Assembly (NCBI GenBank): GCA_004151065.3
Contig: NWUY0300014508.1
Span: forward strand, 53,119 to 77,463
From: Larix sibirica
Taxonomy: Eukaryota; Streptophyta; Pinopsida; Pinales; Pinaceae
DNA length: 24,345 nt
Direction: 5' to 3'
The notes beneath the pieces are model-generated. The model searched no databases. It saw only the letters and a list, made by a program, of their open reading frames with translations, and was not told the DNA's origin. The position numbers were made by a program, and so were the translations under genes. Positions 1 through 10,297 of this stretch are shown in pieces (position 1 is the stretch's first letter; each line of letters begins with the position of its first letter).

Positions 1-82
1 GGGAGCAATCCGTCCTCTCTGCTATGTAATTTTTTCCTCCTATATTTTAATCAAAGCTCTTGAACCGTTTATGTAAAAAAAA
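1..82 (+). mobile_element. 3' tail of a LINE entering from the left edge
   Basis: The stretch ends with aaccgtttatgt (63-74) and then eight A residues (75-82). The same 12-mer followed by T/A-rich sequence and eight A residues closes the LINE copy ending at 9293. Further upstream the two tails also share ctatgtaatt and a TTTAATC/TTATATA-like AT-rich stretch. I read this as the last part of the 3' UTR and the poly(A) tail of a related LINE whose body lies outside the window. No coding sequence is visible in these bases, and no TSD can be tested. Confidence 0.6.
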
Positions 83-612
83 TGGGCCAAAACCCTAAAA
101 GTAAAGTTCCATGACTAAGGTTCTTATAAATCACATGGAACTATAACTTCTTAAAAAATTCCTACTAGATTTGGGAAAAATTTTCCATTGAAAAAGGGTT
201 GAGTTTGTCCACTTATTAACTTACTCCTGTTAGAATCACTTAGTCAAATTGTATTGTGCACTTAATTTTTTTCAATCATCCTAATTTATTGCTTTAATAT
301 TTTGCTTATAATTATATGAGCTTATTAAAAACAATTAGTAAAATTGTATTGATCACCTAAAAATTTATTTTAGCCATTTAGGATTGAAGAAGACTAGACC
401 CTCTATTACTTAAACATGGAAGTGACAAGATAATCTATTCCCCAAATTTACCCAAAAATTAAACATGGTTGAAACACTTCAAACAACCTATACATGAAAT
501 GACTCACAAATAATGAAACATAGATATCATAATTTAAACCTTCACTGTCTGAAGGAATATTATCACCAAAATTAACCATCAAATCAAGACCTATTAATAT
601 TTTATGTCTTTC
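83..612. other. AT-rich spacer without a gene
   Basis: No open frame of useful length or recognisable motif is present. It contains an imperfect direct repeat of about 30 bp: ttagtcaaattgtattg at 240 and ttagtaaaattgtattg at 335, each followed by a similar cac-t-taaaa stretch. The region probably is old, decayed repeat DNA that served as the target for the LINE beginning near 613. Confidence 0.5.
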
Positions 613-687
613 CCAAAATCTGTGTTGTGCTCTCGCGCTCTCCCTGCTTTGTGCTTTCCCTGATCGCTTAGAAAAAGTGTTGTTTGC

Positions 688-2148
688 ATGGCTTCAAAAG
701 GGACCTATCCCCCTCCATCCTCTCCTCATCAGGATGATGCGACCGCATTTAAGGCCATTACATCCAATCTAAGGGAAAAAATTTGCAACAGAGTTGAGCC
801 TTCAAGGTTCGTTAAAAAAGCAATAAGCATACCCTCAATTTTACTCCCTCCAACAACATTTAAGAAAAGCACCATAGCATTCTAGGATCAGGCATTAGTC
901 GGTCAATTTACATGCATGTGGCCCTCACCAAGGTCTATGGAATTTTGGGTTGAGAAATTGTGGAAGATATTGTTTCAAGGTGAGATCAGCCTCTTCTCAT
1001 GTGGAAAGGGGTTTTTTGTCTTTCTCTTCCAATACAGACAAGATAAAGATTTGATCTTCCAAAGTGGCCCCTATTTCTTTGGATCTCAAGGGATTTATTT
1101 GAACAAGTGGACTTAGATTTCAATTCGGATGATGATATCCCTTCGGTGGTGCCAGTATGGGTCAAATTGCGTCACCTTCCTTTGTCATGTTGGAGCGATG
1201 ACTGCCTCAAAGCAATCAGAAATGCTCTTGGGAATTATCTGGACAAATTGGAACCTAAATGAAGGCAATTCGCCCGTACAATAATATGTGTGGAATTCGA
1301 ACTTGAAAAGGGTTTATTAGAATAAATAATATCACCCAAGAGGGATGGACGCACTGTCAAAAATTGGACTACGAGCAATTGTCGTTTAAGTGCAAAATAT
1401 GCCATGAATATGGGCATTTTGCAAAAGATTGCAAAAAAAACCCAATGCAAAACCCTCACAATCCAGATCAACCCCCAGAAGAGCAATGGCATGTTGCAAA
1501 GAAAATTGCAAACAAATGGAAAGGAAGTGTGGCAAAGAAAACCCCTGTGGAAATAACTCTAGCATCTTCCTCGATAAATCCATTTGATATCCTTCAACAA
1601 GATAGGGAAGGGGAGGAAGAAGGAGGAATTTGAGATCAAGACAATGAATTCGGAGGAAATAGGCTGGCTGGGGCAACCACGGAGGCAGATCAAAAGATCA
1701 ATACACCTTCAACTCATAGAGTAGAAACAAAAGATGAAGTGGAGGCAATCTTCCCCGCATAGGAAAATCCAACAATCATTATACCTACATCTCATAGCGT
1801 GGAGACAACAGATGAAGTGGAGGAAGACCTAGCTAGGAAACAAGCAGAAACACAAACAAGAACACGTATGAGAGTTGGGAAGCCTTTCCAAGACAAAATG
1901 TAATGTTGGGAGTGATGACAAGAAACAAAGTCACACAATTGCAAGGATCATCGGAAGGGGATAGTACTGAGCATGATTTCGGTAAAAAATCAGTTGGTTG
2001 CCCCTCCAGTAAAGCCTCTCGAGAGGCAAAAGCAGAGCAAAATAAAAAGTTATGGTTCCAATCAACTATAAGGGAAACGCTAAAGGGAACGCAAGGGAAA
2101 ACTAAATGGCGTGAAGGAGGTAAGACCCAACCTACGTCCAGTAGATAA
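688..2148 (+). pseudogene. LINE A ORF1 remnant (Gag-like, RNA-binding)
   Basis: ORF1 of plant L1 elements encodes a nucleic-acid-binding protein that forms the ribonucleoprotein with element RNA. The frame starts at ATG 688 (MASKGTYPPP), passes a TAG at 883, and shows a DUF4283-like region about 900-1240: FQYRQDKDLIFQSGPYFF, then after a frame change VVPVWVKLRHLPLSCW. A CX2CX4HX4C zinc knuckle lies at 1391-1432 (CKICHEYGHFAKDC). The C-terminal half is acidic and polar, rich in E, K, T and Q, as is common in this family, and ends with TAA at 2146-2148. At least two frame changes and stops such as those at 883 and 1631 make it non-functional. The ORF1 stop overlaps the opening of the ORF2 frame. 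Confidence 0.82.
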
Positions 2149-5100
2149 TCAAAGTAGTCTCTTGGAACTGTAGGGGGCTAGGAAGCCCTTCCAAATTTCA
2201 ATCCCTAAAAGATGTAATAAAGATGGAAAGGCCATCCATTCTCCTTGTCCAAGGGACAAAGTTAGAGGAATTAGAATTTTTTAAAATAGCGGACAAACTG
2301 TGGAAGGAAAGTGGAAGTGTAGCTCAAAGTGCCCGAGAGGCCTCAGGAGGATTGGGTACTATTTGGAATGGCTCCTTGTTTGAACTTAGAAGTGAGAAAA
2401 AACACAACCATGTGGTGAGCACCATGTTATTCCATAAATAAGAGAATATGGAGTTAAATATCATAAATGTGTATGCGTTTATGGGGAGAAGCATCAATTT
2501 TGGGATTCTCTCATACGATCGAAAGAAGAGAATTTCCATCAAAACAGTATAGTTGCAAGGGACTTTAACACCATGCTCTACTCCTTGGAGAAAAGGGGGG
2601 AAATATAGTCAAATATCCTTTCAGGGAAAGAATGGAGGACCTAATCTAGGAGTGGGATCTATTAGACATTGCACCCAAGCAAGGAAAGTGTACTTGGAGC
2701 AGCAATACAAGAATAGGGAATAATCACATAGCGTCAAGACTAGATAGATTTATAATCCACAGTGATTGGATGTTAAAAAATTGCGACATATCTTCGACGA
2801 TAGTGCCCTAGGGAGAATATTATCATAATCCGATCACTTTGACTATGAGGGAGGATGAGGATTTGGGATCATTTCCCTTCCACTTCAATCCACTTTGGTT
2901 GTAGGAAGAGTGGATTGCAGATCTGATTGAGAGAGCCTGGTGATCCTCATTCTTAGGTTCCCCCTCTTACATATGGGAATCGAAATTAAAAGAAGTAAAA
3001 TTACTGTTGAGAATTTGGGCAAAAGAACATTATCGCCCCCTAGACAGCAAGAAAAAAGACATTGTAACCTAGCTATAATGTCTCTATGTTGAAATGGAAA
3101 ATGAAGAGGTATATGTGTAGCACTTGAACAAAGAAAAAGACTTATCAAGATAGATTTTCAAAGTGGATAGGCAAGAAGAGGAACATTGGCTCCTCAAATA
3201 AAGGAGTGTGTGGTTAACATCAGGAGACCAAAACACGTCCTTTTTTCATAAACAAACAAAGGAAAGAGAAAACAAAAATAGAGTTCGTGAAATAAATTCC
3301 ATGATAGAAGAAAATATTTCCAACCTGCAAGAAATAAAAGCGGAAGTGTTCCATCACTTCAAAATGTTGTACACAGAGGATGAGGATCTAAACATCAAAG
3401 AAACATAATGCTTTCTTGATGCAATCCCCAAAGTGATTGAGAGGGAGGAGAATGAAGCACTATTAAAAGAGATTGAGGAGGGGGAAGTATTGGAAACAAT
3501 CTAGTATTTAGAGACTGATAAAGCTCCGGACCTAGACGGCTTCACAATACATTTCTTTTGAGTCTTCTGGTATTTTATAAAGAAAGACCTATGCAAAATG
3601 TTAAATTGGACAAATTCCTCCTTTCTAGATCTCATCTTGAAAGAAACAAAACTGTCGTACTTCTCAAGATTCCGACCCATCTCCCTATGCAGTTTAGCCT
3701 ACAAATCCTAACTAAGATCATTGCAAATAGACTTAAAAAGCTCCTCCACAAGTTTATTTCAGAAAACCAAGGAGGATTCATGCAGCGAAGGAAAATTTTG
3801 GACAACATCGTTTTGGCTCAAGAAGCTATGCACTCTAGTAGGAGAATGGGGACCGCAAGATTGTAATCAAGTTGGACATAGTGAAGGCTTTTGGTAGGGT
3901 AAGGCACTCCCTTTTTTTTAAATGTTTGAAAGATTAGGATTTGATCCTCTCTATATTCATTGGATAAAATCTTGTATAGGATCTCCATGGATTTCTCCTC
4001 TAATTAATGGAAGACCTACCCCCTTCTTTCAAGCCTCAAGGGGGATTCGTCAAGGTCTCCCTCTCTCGCCTCTTCTCTATATCATTCTTGCATAAAATCT
4101 AAGCACAAACCTGGAAGTTGAAAGGATAAATGGTAGATTGATGGGCCTGACAATAACAAGGAATGTCAAATACGTGAACCCCTCACAATTTGTTGATGAT
4201 ACTTTGTTCATGGGAGGAGCCTCAACAGTTATTGCAAGGAGATTTAGACTCACATTGGATACTTATTTCAACCTTTCAGGAAGATTAGTAAACAAGAAAA
4301 AGAGTCAATTCTTTGGGTGGAATTGCATGGAACAAGTTCTGAAGTCAATCTCAACAATGTAAGAATTCCCCTATTCCATCAGGTGGCGATCCTTTAAGTA
4401 TTTAGGAATTCCATTAACCCTAAGCATGATCTCAAAAGAAGAGTGGGAACCGGTTCTACAAAAATTCAAAAAGAGGATCCAAGCAAGGGGTGCCCAATGG
4501 ATAAATATGTTGTCTAAATAGTGCTTATAAAGTCAATTTCGTTTGCACTACCTATTTATCTCTACTAAGGATTATTGGCTCCTACAAGGGTTATTACGGA
4601 AATGAACAAGATGGTTATAAAGTTTTTATGCAAATAAGGTAGCAAAATGGAAAAAAGTTTCATTTGGTGAATACAGTACGATTGTCGAAGGAACAAGGAG
4701 GATTGGCAATCAAATATTTTCACCTAATGAACTTTGCTTTAGGAGCAAAAATCGTTTGGTCTCTTATCTCAAGCTCCAAGGAATGGTGGAAGCAATCCTT
4801 TTTATGGAAATATTTTCAACAATCCAAAATTACACGACTGTAAGCTCTTGTTTGGGAGGGAGGGTCCTAGATCACAAATCTGGAAATTATGCATTATTTC
4901 ATCACCGTTAGTGGTGAATCACTTAGGCTAGAATCCAAGAAAGGGGAAACAAATTAATATTTGGACAGGCAAGATGAGAACAAGAGGAACGATTGTTGAG
5001 AATGAAAATTTGCAAGAGCTATGTGTGTGGACGAGAGACAAAAGTTTCAAAAAAATATATGACATTTCTATTTAGGATGGTGAAACAGGGATATGGTAAG

Positions 5101-6370
5101 TGTGGAAGTATCCAGCTATGCCTTCGCATCTCAGTCCTCAATGGGAAGCAGCTAGTACAAAATCTCAAGGGATTGGTACCCTTGGGAAGAAACCACAAAG
5201 ATAGCAGATCGTGGTGGCCAGGAAAGCATCTAACCTACTCTGCTAGGGAAGTTGGCTATGTCCAAATAAGATTTAGTCCACAAAGGTATGCCTCTCCTAG
5301 TATATGGAGGAAAATATGAAACAAAGATGGAATTTCAAAAATAAATACTTTATGTTGGACATTAACACATGGGAAAATAGTGGTTGCTAAAAATCTCAAT
5401 AAAAGGAATATGCAAGGACCTCCATAATGTGTTCTATGCAAAAAAGCAGAAGATACAATAGAGCATATCTTCCAAAACTGCAAGTTCACTCTATAGGTGT
5501 GGCGACATGCCTTTGGAGAAGTGGGATATATTCTCGAAATCCCAAGAACCTGGAAAAATATATTTGTTAAATGGAAAGGGAAAAACTCTTCCCCTTTGAA
5601 ATCGAGGTCTATTTTAATGCATTTTTGGGAGGCCCTGCCAAAATATCTTTGTTGGAAGGTCTGGTTGGATCAAAATGGGCTCATCTTTAACCTCACCCCA
5701 GCCTCCCCTGTCATGGTGGCCACAAAAGCGGTTGCACTTCTCTCAAAGGTTTTGTCTTCCAAAGGGGTCAACTCAAAATCATTTGATGAGCTTCATGAAA
5801 ATTAAAAAGTATGATTGAGTGGGATTAAGGCTTTAGATCATGCCCTTGCAGCTTCGTTAAAATCCCCAACTTAATTCTTGACTATTGTCTTCGACCAAGT
5901 AAAGAGGAATTTGAAAGGTGGATAAGAGATCATGGAGGGGTTTTTCTCTTCTTTGATGGAGCATCGAAGGAAACCCAGGGGAATTATGGGCAAGAGGGGT
6001 TCTCATTAAATATTTTGATGATCATGAAGAAATAAAGTATGCATGGGGTCTAGTCCAGGCAACAAATAATCAAGTTGAATATTGGGCCTTGTGGCAAGGC
6101 CCGCACTTGCTTCATGAGCGAAGCTGGAAGAAATCTACAGTTGTTGGAGAGTCACTCTTGGTCATACAATAGAGTCATGATTGTAGGGGAAAAAAAGGGG
6201 TATCCTCTCCCATTGCTTCAACGCATCCTTCTATTCGCTGATCAATTTGAAGAAATAACCTTCTTCCATGTTTTAGGAGGTTTAAATGGATAATCAGATA
6301 CAATGGAAAACAAAGGGGCAAACTTAGAGTAAGGCATATTGGAATATGAAGGAAACACTCTAAAATATTT
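2145..6370 (+). pseudogene. LINE A ORF2 remnant (endonuclease-RT-RNase H polyprotein)
   Basis: ORF2 supplies the endonuclease that nicks target DNA and the reverse transcriptase that copies element RNA there. The frame opens at ATA 2145 and reads KVVSWNCRGLGSPSKFQSLK, a typical APE endonuclease N-terminus; the GDFN motif is RDFN near 2555. RT motifs follow: APDLDGFTIHFF (about 3520), FRPISLCSLAYK (about 3670), SPLINGRPTPFFQASRGIRQ (about 3995), the catalytic FVDD at 4189-4200, and FKYLGIPL (about 4393). A zinc-binding region resembling zf-RVT lies about 5340-5510 (CVLCKKAEDTIEHIFQNC), and RNase H about 5930-6370. Numerous stops and frame changes disrupt it. The RT active-site DD is retained, but no long intact frame remains. 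Confidence 0.85.
5930..6370 (+). other. RNase H domain of LINE A ORF2 (decayed)
   Basis: This domain would remove RNA from the RNA/DNA hybrid during element copying. Visible landmarks are GVFLFFDGASKETQGNYG near 5937 (first catalytic Asp in FFDGAS), TNNQVEYWALWQG near 6063 (usual form TNNxAE, the E is present), VVGESLLVIQ near 6140 (usual GDS, here GES), and FFHVLGGLNG followed by NKGANLE near 6260-6330 (usual H-x-R-x-x-N and laN). The order matches the RNase H described at the C-terminus of plant L1 ORF2. One frame change near 5995 and several stops break it. Confidence 0.8.
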
Positions 6371-6379
6371 TTTTCCCCT

Positions 6380-7046
6380 ATGACTCTACAAGATCGAGAG
6401 ACTCTGGTTTGATCTCTGAATTTAAGTCAATGGCAGATACAAAGAATATTGGTGGCTAGCTTGAGCAACAAATTGTCCTCTTCACAACATATGTGGGAAA
6501 ACGATCTTGGTTTAATGTTGGTTGTATATGTCTTGTACTTCTAGAAAGCACATACCTCGTCCATATTAATATGTATAGGATACTCAAATGAGATAATATG
6601 GAGCTAGGAAAGGAGAATAATGAGTACAGGTAGTAGGATCACTTCGACAAGTGAAATCAAATCACATTTAACCTCATTCTTGAAAAAAATCGTTGCTAAA
6701 GAATAAGTTGAATACAGTAAAAAGGAAAACCGTAGAGCTTTGATGGTTCCTGGCAGTGCCTAGATTTTGGTGCTATGGTGGCCTTAATTGAGTAAGGTCA
6801 TAATAGGGACATGCATAATTAGACAAAGAATATGGAGCAGGCAAAGATAACGGAACCTAGTGAGACCAAATTAGCATCGATGGAATTAGAAGTAGGAATG
6901 AATATTGCAATTGAGAGTAAGAAAATAAAGGAAAATCCTATACATACTTGGATATGGAGACATCGTATATTGAGGAAGACGCTGGAAACATTGAATGCAA
7001 AGAAGACAAGACCGAAGTGCAAGATGAAGATCTAGAATCCTCCTAA
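6380..7046 (+). pseudogene. LINE A coding-like segment downstream of RNase H (candidate third ORF)
   Basis: Function and family are unknown. After RNase H one frame stays readable from ATG 6380 to about 6790, crossing stops at 6410, 6761 and a few others. It includes a helix-prone stretch with alternating hydrophobic and charged residues (EIKSHLTSFLKKIVAKE, then VEYSKKENRRALM). The reading moves to another frame near 6832 (MEQAKITEPSETKLASMELE) and to a third near 6950, where an acidic tail (ECKEDKTEVQDEDLESS) ends at TAA 7044-7046, about 237 bp before the poly(A) tail. That acidic tail, the low stop density and the matching position in the other LINEs argue for decayed coding sequence over plain 3' UTR. 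A C-terminal extension of ORF2 is the alternative. Confidence 0.45.
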
Positions 7047-7291
7047 ATGACAAGTTGAATAGATGTTTTCTTTACAATACTCATATTAGGTGTCTTTTGG
7101 AAAATTCCTAATTTTAAGGTGTCAAAAATTGGTGGAAGCCGTAGAATGCTATGAACAAATCAATAGTTCTGAGAGGCAATGTACAAATCAAAAATTCCAG
7201 CCACATGAACAAATTTTATGGGTGTCAGGCCTAATCCCTGGTTTCATTTATTTTTAATATAAATACCAACAACTATTTATTTAAAAAAAAA

Positions 7292-7653
7292 AGTCTTTCA
7301 TATTTTAAACATAATTAAATAATCTTAATAAACATGTTTTCATAGTTATACATACTGTAAAATATTTTTTCTTTAAACTACATAGCAAATCTTTACAACC
7401 GACCCACTCATGAACATTTGGATCATTCTCTTTTGACCTCCCACCAAAAAATGTTCACTCAAAATTATTATTCCCTTTTGGCCCAAAGCATATGTTCACT
7501 CCAAACTTGTTAGTTATAAAATTTTGGTACAAAATTTTAACCCAATAATCATCAATATTAAATTAGTTTATACCATATATTGGATTGTTGTTTTATTAAC
7601 AATCAAATATAATTCATATTTATTAGATATTTATATGTTTATTATTATGACTC
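7292..7653. other. AT-rich spacer between LINE A and LINE B
   Basis: No coding frame or RNA motif is apparent. The stretch is AT-rich with long A/T runs. Its right end provided the integration site of LINE B. Confidence 0.5.
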
Positions 7654-7669
7654 AAAGAGATATATGGAG
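7654..7669 (+). repeat. Target-site duplication of LINE B, left copy
   Basis: The sequence aaagagatatatggag occurs here and again at 9291-9306, directly after the poly(A) tail. The match is 16/16; the first A residues of the right copy cannot be separated from the tail, so at least 13 bases are unambiguous. Perfect flanking repeats of this length are the signature of target-primed reverse transcription. Confidence 0.9.
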
Positions 7670-7670
7670 A

Positions 7671-8073
7671 TGGGGAGGCAGATGCAGAGGTCCTTTATGA
7701 CCTTGGAGGAAATATATTGGAAACATATGTGTGGGGATTAGGGAAAAAAACAAACAATCAAGCCAAGTGGTATGCCCTGCTGCTTGGGGATGAGTTAATT
7801 GCATCCATAAACCTCCCAATAATCATTATCTTTAGAGACTCCTTGTTTGTTATCAACAAGATTAAGAAAACCCTAAGAAGCCATGTTCCGAGACAAGGGC
7901 AGTTGCTTAGCGGAATTCTAAGATTTCTAAGAACCTCCCAAAATGTTTCTCTTTTCCACATTTGAAGATGTAACAATGGGGTGGAAGATCAATTAGCCAA
8001 CCTAGGGGTAAAATTGTCTCAAGGGTTCCTAATGCGAAATGAGGGGACACCCCATCATAAGTGTTTTCCTTAG
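7671..8073 (+). pseudogene. LINE B RNase H fragment (end of ORF2)
   Basis: Reading from the truncation point gives GEADAEVLYDLGGNILETYV, then WGLGKKTNNQAKWYALLLGD near 7731 (TNNQA followed by K where E is usual), IIIIFRDSLFVINK near 7825 (the DS pair is kept), and, after a TGA at 7963, RCNNGVEDQLANLGVKLSQG (the H-x-R-x-x-N-x-x-D-x-LAN pattern). The frame ends at TAG 8071-8073. The first strand with the FFDGAS Asp is missing because of 5' truncation, so the fragment could not be active. It is the most readable RNase H in the window. Confidence 0.88.
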
Positions 8074-8281
8074 TCATGTGAGCATGAATTGCATTAGTTG
8101 GCAGATTGGATGTAAGAGGGGTTGCATTCTCCTTGAGGTTCCTTGTTTAGCTAGGAAGCAAGGTGGCGATTGTGATGGAATGGATAGGCGCATGGCATAC
8201 GTCAGAGGTACATCTCCCCCTTGGTATTTAACTCTCCCCACATGCGAGCTAACTAGCTCATTTACACTCTGCACTTAAGAT

Positions 8282-9025
8282 ATGATGGTCGTGCTAGTAG
8301 AAATGGGAAAGGCAGATGACATTTTCCCGGACTATGTTCATCTTTGTATTCTTGTCATAGTGAGAGGATACCCTCATCTTTGGCATTACTGGAAGACACT
8401 CTAAAGGGTTTCATGGCGGTCCTGTTCCTCTTCTTGAAAGGTCATATTTTCTGTCTCAGCTTGACGTTGAGTCTTTAGCCCGCTTGAATCTAGACTCAAC
8501 CTCCTTTGCTATAAATTTGGGTGTTAAAGGTAAGGAGGAGATTCCCTTCGTTGTTAGGACTTTGATAACAATTCCTTTGCGGCCTAGGAACTCAAAGCCA
8601 AGTCTTCTTTCATCTGGCATGGGTGGCTTTTGGAGTATTGGCGGGTAAGACTTGCATTCTCCTTGCAACCAAATTGATATTATGTCATCATGGCGAGAAC
8701 TATCAGAGGTATCTGGAGTGACTTTAGCAATTTGAAGTGCATGTTGAGATTTGTGTATGATAGAATGGAGGCATTGTTGGATTCCTCGAGGCAGGCTTCC
8801 TATTACCTTTCTATGCTAGATTCCAGGATTTAGGACGTTGAGAGCAATTTGCATGAGCAGGGGGGGCAAATTGATGGCGTGAGAAACTATATAGACAAGT
8901 TCATGAAAATGAACCAGTGCAACCATTGCCAGTCCATTTCGTCAATTGAGCATAATGATCTGGAAGAGGACTTTGTTCATCTCCCAACACAGGTCTCTAT
9001 CAGGCATGCATGGATAGTGGTGTAG
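8282..9025 (+). pseudogene. LINE B coding-like segment downstream of RNase H (candidate third ORF)
   Basis: The segment starts about 210 bp after the RNase H stop. One frame runs from ATG 8282 (MVVLVEMGKADDIFPDYVH) to TAA 8402. A second is open over 8364-8645 (SYFLSQLDVESLARLNLD; PRNSKPSLLSSGMGGFW) to TAA 8646-8648 and on to TGA 8733. A third runs from ATG 8690 (MARTIRGIWSDFSNLK) through a TAG at 8831 to TAG 9023-9025. The last part is strongly helix-prone (RMEALLDSS; DVESNLHEQGGQIDGVRNYI). Successive frames overlap, as expected of one ORF with two indels. It ends about 260 bp before the tail. No known family is recognised. Confidence 0.5.
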
Positions 9026-9290
9026 CCATTTCTCTTTGCGATTTCTTGTTTTGTCTATCCAATACAAATTTATCTTCCTAATAGGCCAGTATATGTGAAT
9101 ATATAACACTTCTAGGATAGTAAGATCTATAGTTAAAATTGTCATTTTGCCTTGTGAGCCAGGCTATGTTGATATTTTCTAGGTCTGCAATGTTAGACTT
9201 ATCTACTTTTGGACAAACTTAGTAACTATGTAATTCTTGGTTGGTCTTAGTAATTTATATATAAAATCTATAACCGTTTATGTTTAAAAA

Positions 9291-9306
9291 AAAGAGATAT
9301 ATGGAG
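9291..9306 (+). repeat. Target-site duplication of LINE B, right copy
   Basis: Identical to 7654-7669 (aaagagatatatggag) and directly abutting the poly(A) tail of LINE B. Confidence 0.9.
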
Positions 9307-9361
9307 TTAAATGTATATGATATGAGTTCAAGGAGAGTATATATAGAGTTAAATGTATATG
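9304..9361 (+). repeat. Short direct repeat, 42-bp period
   Basis: gagttaaatgtatatg occurs at 9304-9319 and 9346-9361, with similar flanking gaga-tatat-sequence before each copy. It is a two-copy imperfect tandem repeat that was already in the LINE B target region. No function is suggested. Confidence 0.6.
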
Positions 9362-9429
9362 TGATGGTATTTGACATAATGAAGGATATACATGTGCAAT
9401 GAGTCATACATACCCCTCTTGGATCGTAA

Positions 9430-9692
9430 CATTCATGGAAATTCAATCTCTACCAATAATTTACGAATTTTAATCATTATAATTTTTATACCAAATGTTG
9501 ATTAGAAACTTTGTCCATCATAATTTTCAACGATTATTTTTCAATTAATATATTTTATTTATTTAAATTTTTCATAGTCATGTAAACTTATATATACTCA
9601 AAAGACATTTAGTGACAATACACCAATATAGAAATACCACAATTTATTGCATTAAGAGTAGTGAAGTGAAGAGTATCTACAAAGAAGTATAA
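9430..9692 (+). repeat. Direct repeat copy 1 (about 0.25 kb)
   Basis: This AT-rich unit is repeated imperfectly at 9962-10198. Shared blocks in the same order are cattcatg, ttcaatctctacca, ataatttttata, aaagacatttagtgacaa, taccacaatt-attgcatt and aagagtagtgaagtg. The 18-mer taccacaatttattgcat also recurs just after this copy at 9694-9711, so there are three related short units in all. No coding potential is seen. It may be a decayed transposable element or a local tandem duplication. Confidence 0.7.
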
Positions 9693-9745
9693 ATACCACA
9701 ATTTATTGCATCGAAAATAGTAAGTGTAACTACAAGCATCATAAG

Positions 9746-9758
9746 ATTCATGGAACTT
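9746..9758 (+). repeat. Probable SINE target-site duplication, left copy
   Basis: attcatggaactt here matches attcatgaagctt at 9963-9975 at 11 of 13 positions. The two flank the tRNA-like SINE, the right copy following its A-tail. The mismatches indicate an old insertion. Confidence 0.6.
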
Positions 9759-9960
9759 TAGCCCAAGGGTTAGCTCAATTGGTAAGACCTATGCACATTC
9801 TCTCGGTGAAGGGGGAGGTCACAACTTCGAGCCTTGAGTCCTTTAGGGTTAGGCCTTTAGCAAGGAAGGCCGACGATTTACCAACATTACTATCCATGAA
9901 ACATGGGAAAGTATTGGTGGGTTTCCTGATCAATTTCCGTTGAAGAATTTTAAAAAAAAA
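9759..9960 (+). mobile_element. tRNA-derived SINE
   Basis: The 5' part carries an RNA polymerase III A box (tagctcaattgg, 9771-9782) and, about 42 bp further on, a diverged B box (acttcgagcct, 9824-9834), matching the internal promoter of tRNA genes. The body is about 200 bp and ends in nine A residues before 9961. Imperfect 13-bp repeats flank it. A tRNA-related head, an unrelated body and an A-tail make this a SINE; such elements are mobilised in trans by LINE enzymes. It sits at the start of the second copy of the 0.25-kb direct repeat. The family cannot be named with confidence from sequence reading alone. Confidence 0.78.
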
Positions 9961-9961
9961 G

Positions 9962-10198
9962 CATTCATGAAGCTTCAATCTCTACCAATTTTATGACTTT
10001 AATTATAATTTTTATACTAAATGGTAGTTAGAAACTTTTTTTCCATCATACTTTTCAACTAATATAGTTTATTTATTTGAATTTCACTCATAATTATGTT
10101 AACTTGTTATATAATCAAAAGACATTTAGTGACAACATTTAAATACCACAATTGATTGCATTAAGAGTAGTGAAGTGTATTTACACATAAGTATAAAT
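9962..10198 (+). repeat. Direct repeat copy 2 (about 0.24 kb)
   Basis: Second copy of the unit at 9430-9692, period about 532 bp, slightly shorter through small deletions. The SINE lies between the copies, and the right TSD of the SINE coincides with the first bases of this copy. Confidence 0.7.
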
Positions 10199-10297
10199 GA
10201 CATTTGTAAAATAATATAATTATAAAAAATTTGAGATTTTTAAAAATGACAAATAAAAAGAGCAAATTATAAATAATAAAAGAAAAAGTATAATAAA
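10199..10297. other. A-rich spacer
   Basis: Very A-rich with repeated aaataa-type words. No gene or motif is visible. Confidence 0.4.

Larger units (their letters stand above)
613..7291 (+). mobile_element. LINE A: near full-length L1-type non-LTR retrotransposon, inactive
   Basis: In order, this element holds a short leader, ORF1 with a zinc knuckle, ORF2 with APE-type endonuclease, reverse transcriptase, RT-associated zinc-binding region and RNase H, a further coding-like segment, a short 3' UTR and a poly(A) tail at 7283-7292. Domain order and RNase H fit the plant L1 lineage. Reading frames are broken by many stops and several frameshifts, so the copy is old. The left boundary is uncertain: leader-like sequence starts around 613-620. 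A weak possible target-site match, gtctttc at 606-612 and 7293-7299, is only 7 bp, so the TSD is not established. The last bases before the tail (aactatttattt) resemble the tail of LINE B. Confidence 0.85.
7670..9293 (+). mobile_element. LINE B: 5'-truncated L1-type insertion with TSD
   Basis: The insertion is bounded by the 16-bp duplications at 7654-7669 and 9291-9306. It begins inside the RNase H domain, just after where the first catalytic Asp would lie, and runs through a downstream coding-like stretch and a 3' UTR to aaccgtttatgttt plus eight A residues. Truncation at the 5' end is the usual result of incomplete reverse transcription. Total length is about 1.6 kb. The tail is related to that at 63-82. 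The TSD is still perfect while the reading frames are already damaged, so the source copy may have been defective or the insertion moderately old. Confidence 0.9.

Noticed and set aside
606-7299. TSD of LINE A (gtctttc on both sides)
   Set aside because: Only seven bases match and the adjoining bases disagree, so it is too weak to fix the element's boundaries.
8456-8668. 70-codon minus-strand frame in LINE B
   Set aside because: Antisense to the plus-strand coding-like stretch, which continues from RNase H in the element's own direction and overlaps at its frame changes.
9766-9838. A tRNA gene on the plus strand
   Set aside because: A and B boxes are present, but I do not see the paired arms of a tRNA, the B box is diverged, and the unit has an A-tail and flanking repeats, which fit a SINE.
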